Origin: Pelecanus crispus
Lineage: Eukaryota > Chordata > Aves > Pelecaniformes > Pelecanidae
Reading direction: 5' to 3'
Assembly (NCBI RefSeq): GCF_030463565.1
Contig: NC_134644.1
Span: 97,150,765-97,214,764, forward strand
DNA length: 64,000 nucleotides
Positions 62,601 to 64,000 of this stretch are shown here, piece after piece (position 1 is the stretch's first letter; each line of letters starts with the position of its first letter). A program made the position numbers and the translations under genes. The notes under the pieces are model-generated. The model made no database searches and was not told the DNA's origin. It saw only the letters and a program-made list of their open reading frames with translations.

Positions 62601-64000
62601 CCCACTCTGTGCCTCACAACCCTAGTAGCAAAATTGCATCAGTTTACCTGTGAGCTAAGAAAGACTCAAGAGTAGTTAATGTATAAGCAAGCTGATCTAT
62701 AATTACCCTAAGAACTAGTTTGAGAGCATTATTACTGTTACAAAATGTAACAGCAGTATTACATAAGCAGAATAACAATAGTACATCTCTAAATGGTTGC
62801 AGACTGCCTCTTTTGACAGCTGTGGTAGAAAATGGATCACTGGATGGTCATGAAATGAATATTTTCCCTAATCAGAATGGAGAGCTTTATTACCCTTATA
62901 ATTACTTGTTTAGCAGCCACTTATTAATTTTTTTTTTAGTCCATGAGTAATAAAATGGGCCTGTTTATTAAATAACATTTTAATTAGGAATCATTTTTAA
63001 CATGTGCCAAGTTCTTAATGTTTTCTCCTATGCAATTACTTAGATTAATGCTTGTAGTTCTGATAACTCCATTGACACCATCAGCCAAACTAAGCCTTGC
63101 CTGGTATACAGCTCATATAAAATAACAGGCTCCAGATGCCTCAGCTTCCCCAAACAACTAATTTTTAACATATTGCAATAGAATATTGCTTATTTTACTA
63201 AATAGCTTTTACATACTCCTGCTAGATACTGTGTATTTACAGCTCATTTGAATTCAAATGTACTATTTTTGCTCAGCTGAATTTCTTATTGACTGCACTG
63301 GAAAGCTTGCATTTAAACATTTTTTTAGGAAATTTCACATTTTCATTAAAACACACCTCAGAGGCAGTGTTGACAAATTGTTTTGCAAATGTCTACATAC
63401 TATTTGGCCATGCATAAAACTTGTTTAAAACATTATGAATGTTGATGTAATGTCGAGTAAATATTTTAAGTGTTGATCTCAAAATGAAATAGTCATGATC
63501 ATTCTGATGAAATTAAAATGTCTGTCTTTTGTCTCTTTCACAACAGCTGAACTTTTTTTTTTCTTTTTCTTTTTCCTTCTATTTTTTGAATGAGGATCAG
63601 CAGCATCAGAGTGCCTGCTTGTTTACACATGAGATATTGGCACAGATTCTTCTCTGGTCCTGGAGTTGCTTCCTCTTCTGTTTACAAAGAGCAGAAAAAC
63701 TCTGTTTCCCTTAAAGAAGCAGAGGGGTTCTCCAGCCCCCTTTTCTGTGAAGTTATTCAGCAGTTTGACTGACATGAGGTTTATTCACAGACTTTGAGGT
63801 CTAGGATTGCAGGTACCAGAGACTGAAACACTTGCTCAGGTCAAGAAGAGAGATGGCTGTCTTTTCACTAACATGGAACATGAGTAGGTCAAACACCCTG
63901 TGCTTGTTTGTGCAAGTAAAGCCCTATTTTGCCAGCTAGTACACCCAATTTTGGCATAGGAATTAGGCTAATAAAGTATGAATTCTGGTAATAGCATGGG
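53623..64000. other. Intergenic spacer to the right edge
   Basis: AT-rich DNA with several simple tracts: T/G-rich patches at 54897-54930 and 55963-56037, an A/G-rich patch at 60280-60320, T-rich patches at 60990-61012 and 63549-63580, and a perfect 15-base duplication at 60061-60090. No exon of IKZF1, the expected next gene, is recognisable: none of the ORFs carries C2H2 zinc-finger spacing. The stretch 62700-63480 is AT-rich and repeat-free and could be a conserved non-coding element. Confidence 0.4.
60061..60090. repeat. Perfect 15-base tandem duplication
   Basis: ATTAAAAATTCTTAA occurs twice in direct succession (60061-60075, 60076-60090). Confidence 0.93.

Noticed and set aside
53623-64000. 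Search for IKZF1 coding exons, expected next by synteny
   Set aside because: No C2H2 zinc-finger spacing or other recognisable Ikaros sequence in any frame; it probably lies beyond the right edge.

Overview
The window looks like avian nuclear DNA. It carries 5'-truncated CR1 LINE copies with the bird-type 3' end, one solo LTR of the kind common in birds, long AT-rich introns and spacers, and one sharp CpG island. There are no operons, ribosome binding sites, tRNA or rRNA genes, CRISPR arrays or other prokaryotic features that I can see. Almost all ORFs above 60 codons here are chance readings of non-coding DNA.

Layout. (1) 1-1821, minus strand: intron 1 and first coding exon (1726-1821, a signal peptide ending at a splice donor) of a gene that runs off the left edge. 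By position this is probably ZPBP. Its intron holds a plus-strand CR1 tail. (2) About 1560-2260: CpG island around that first exon. (3) 3779-28360, plus strand: a split gene that no long ORF reveals. I assembled it from eight well-supported or moderately supported short exons plus a tentative first exon, using frame and splice phase. The protein motifs and the divergent position beside a ZPBP-like exon suggest SPMIP7 (SPATA48, C7orf72), a sperm axoneme microtubule inner protein. In mammals the order is ZPBP - SPATA48 - IKZF1, so IKZF1 would be expected to the right of the window. (4) 28.5-64 kb: intergenic DNA with a solo ERVL-type LTR (33660-34229), two CR1 fragments, a GC-rich TATA-bearing segment near 42 kb, a perfect foldback at 45 kb and AT-rich repeat-poor blocks that could be regulatory.

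The most interesting observation is that the SPMIP7-like gene appears damaged. Exon 5 has GG where the donor GT should be. Exon 8 has an in-frame TGA before the last exon. The exon 4/5 junction keeps frame only through a second, poorer acceptor. All other junctions examined from exon 2 to exon 9 have matching phases and canonical signals, so this could be a recently lost sperm gene, an individual variant, or sequence error.

Gene names rest on motif and synteny recognition without any database search.
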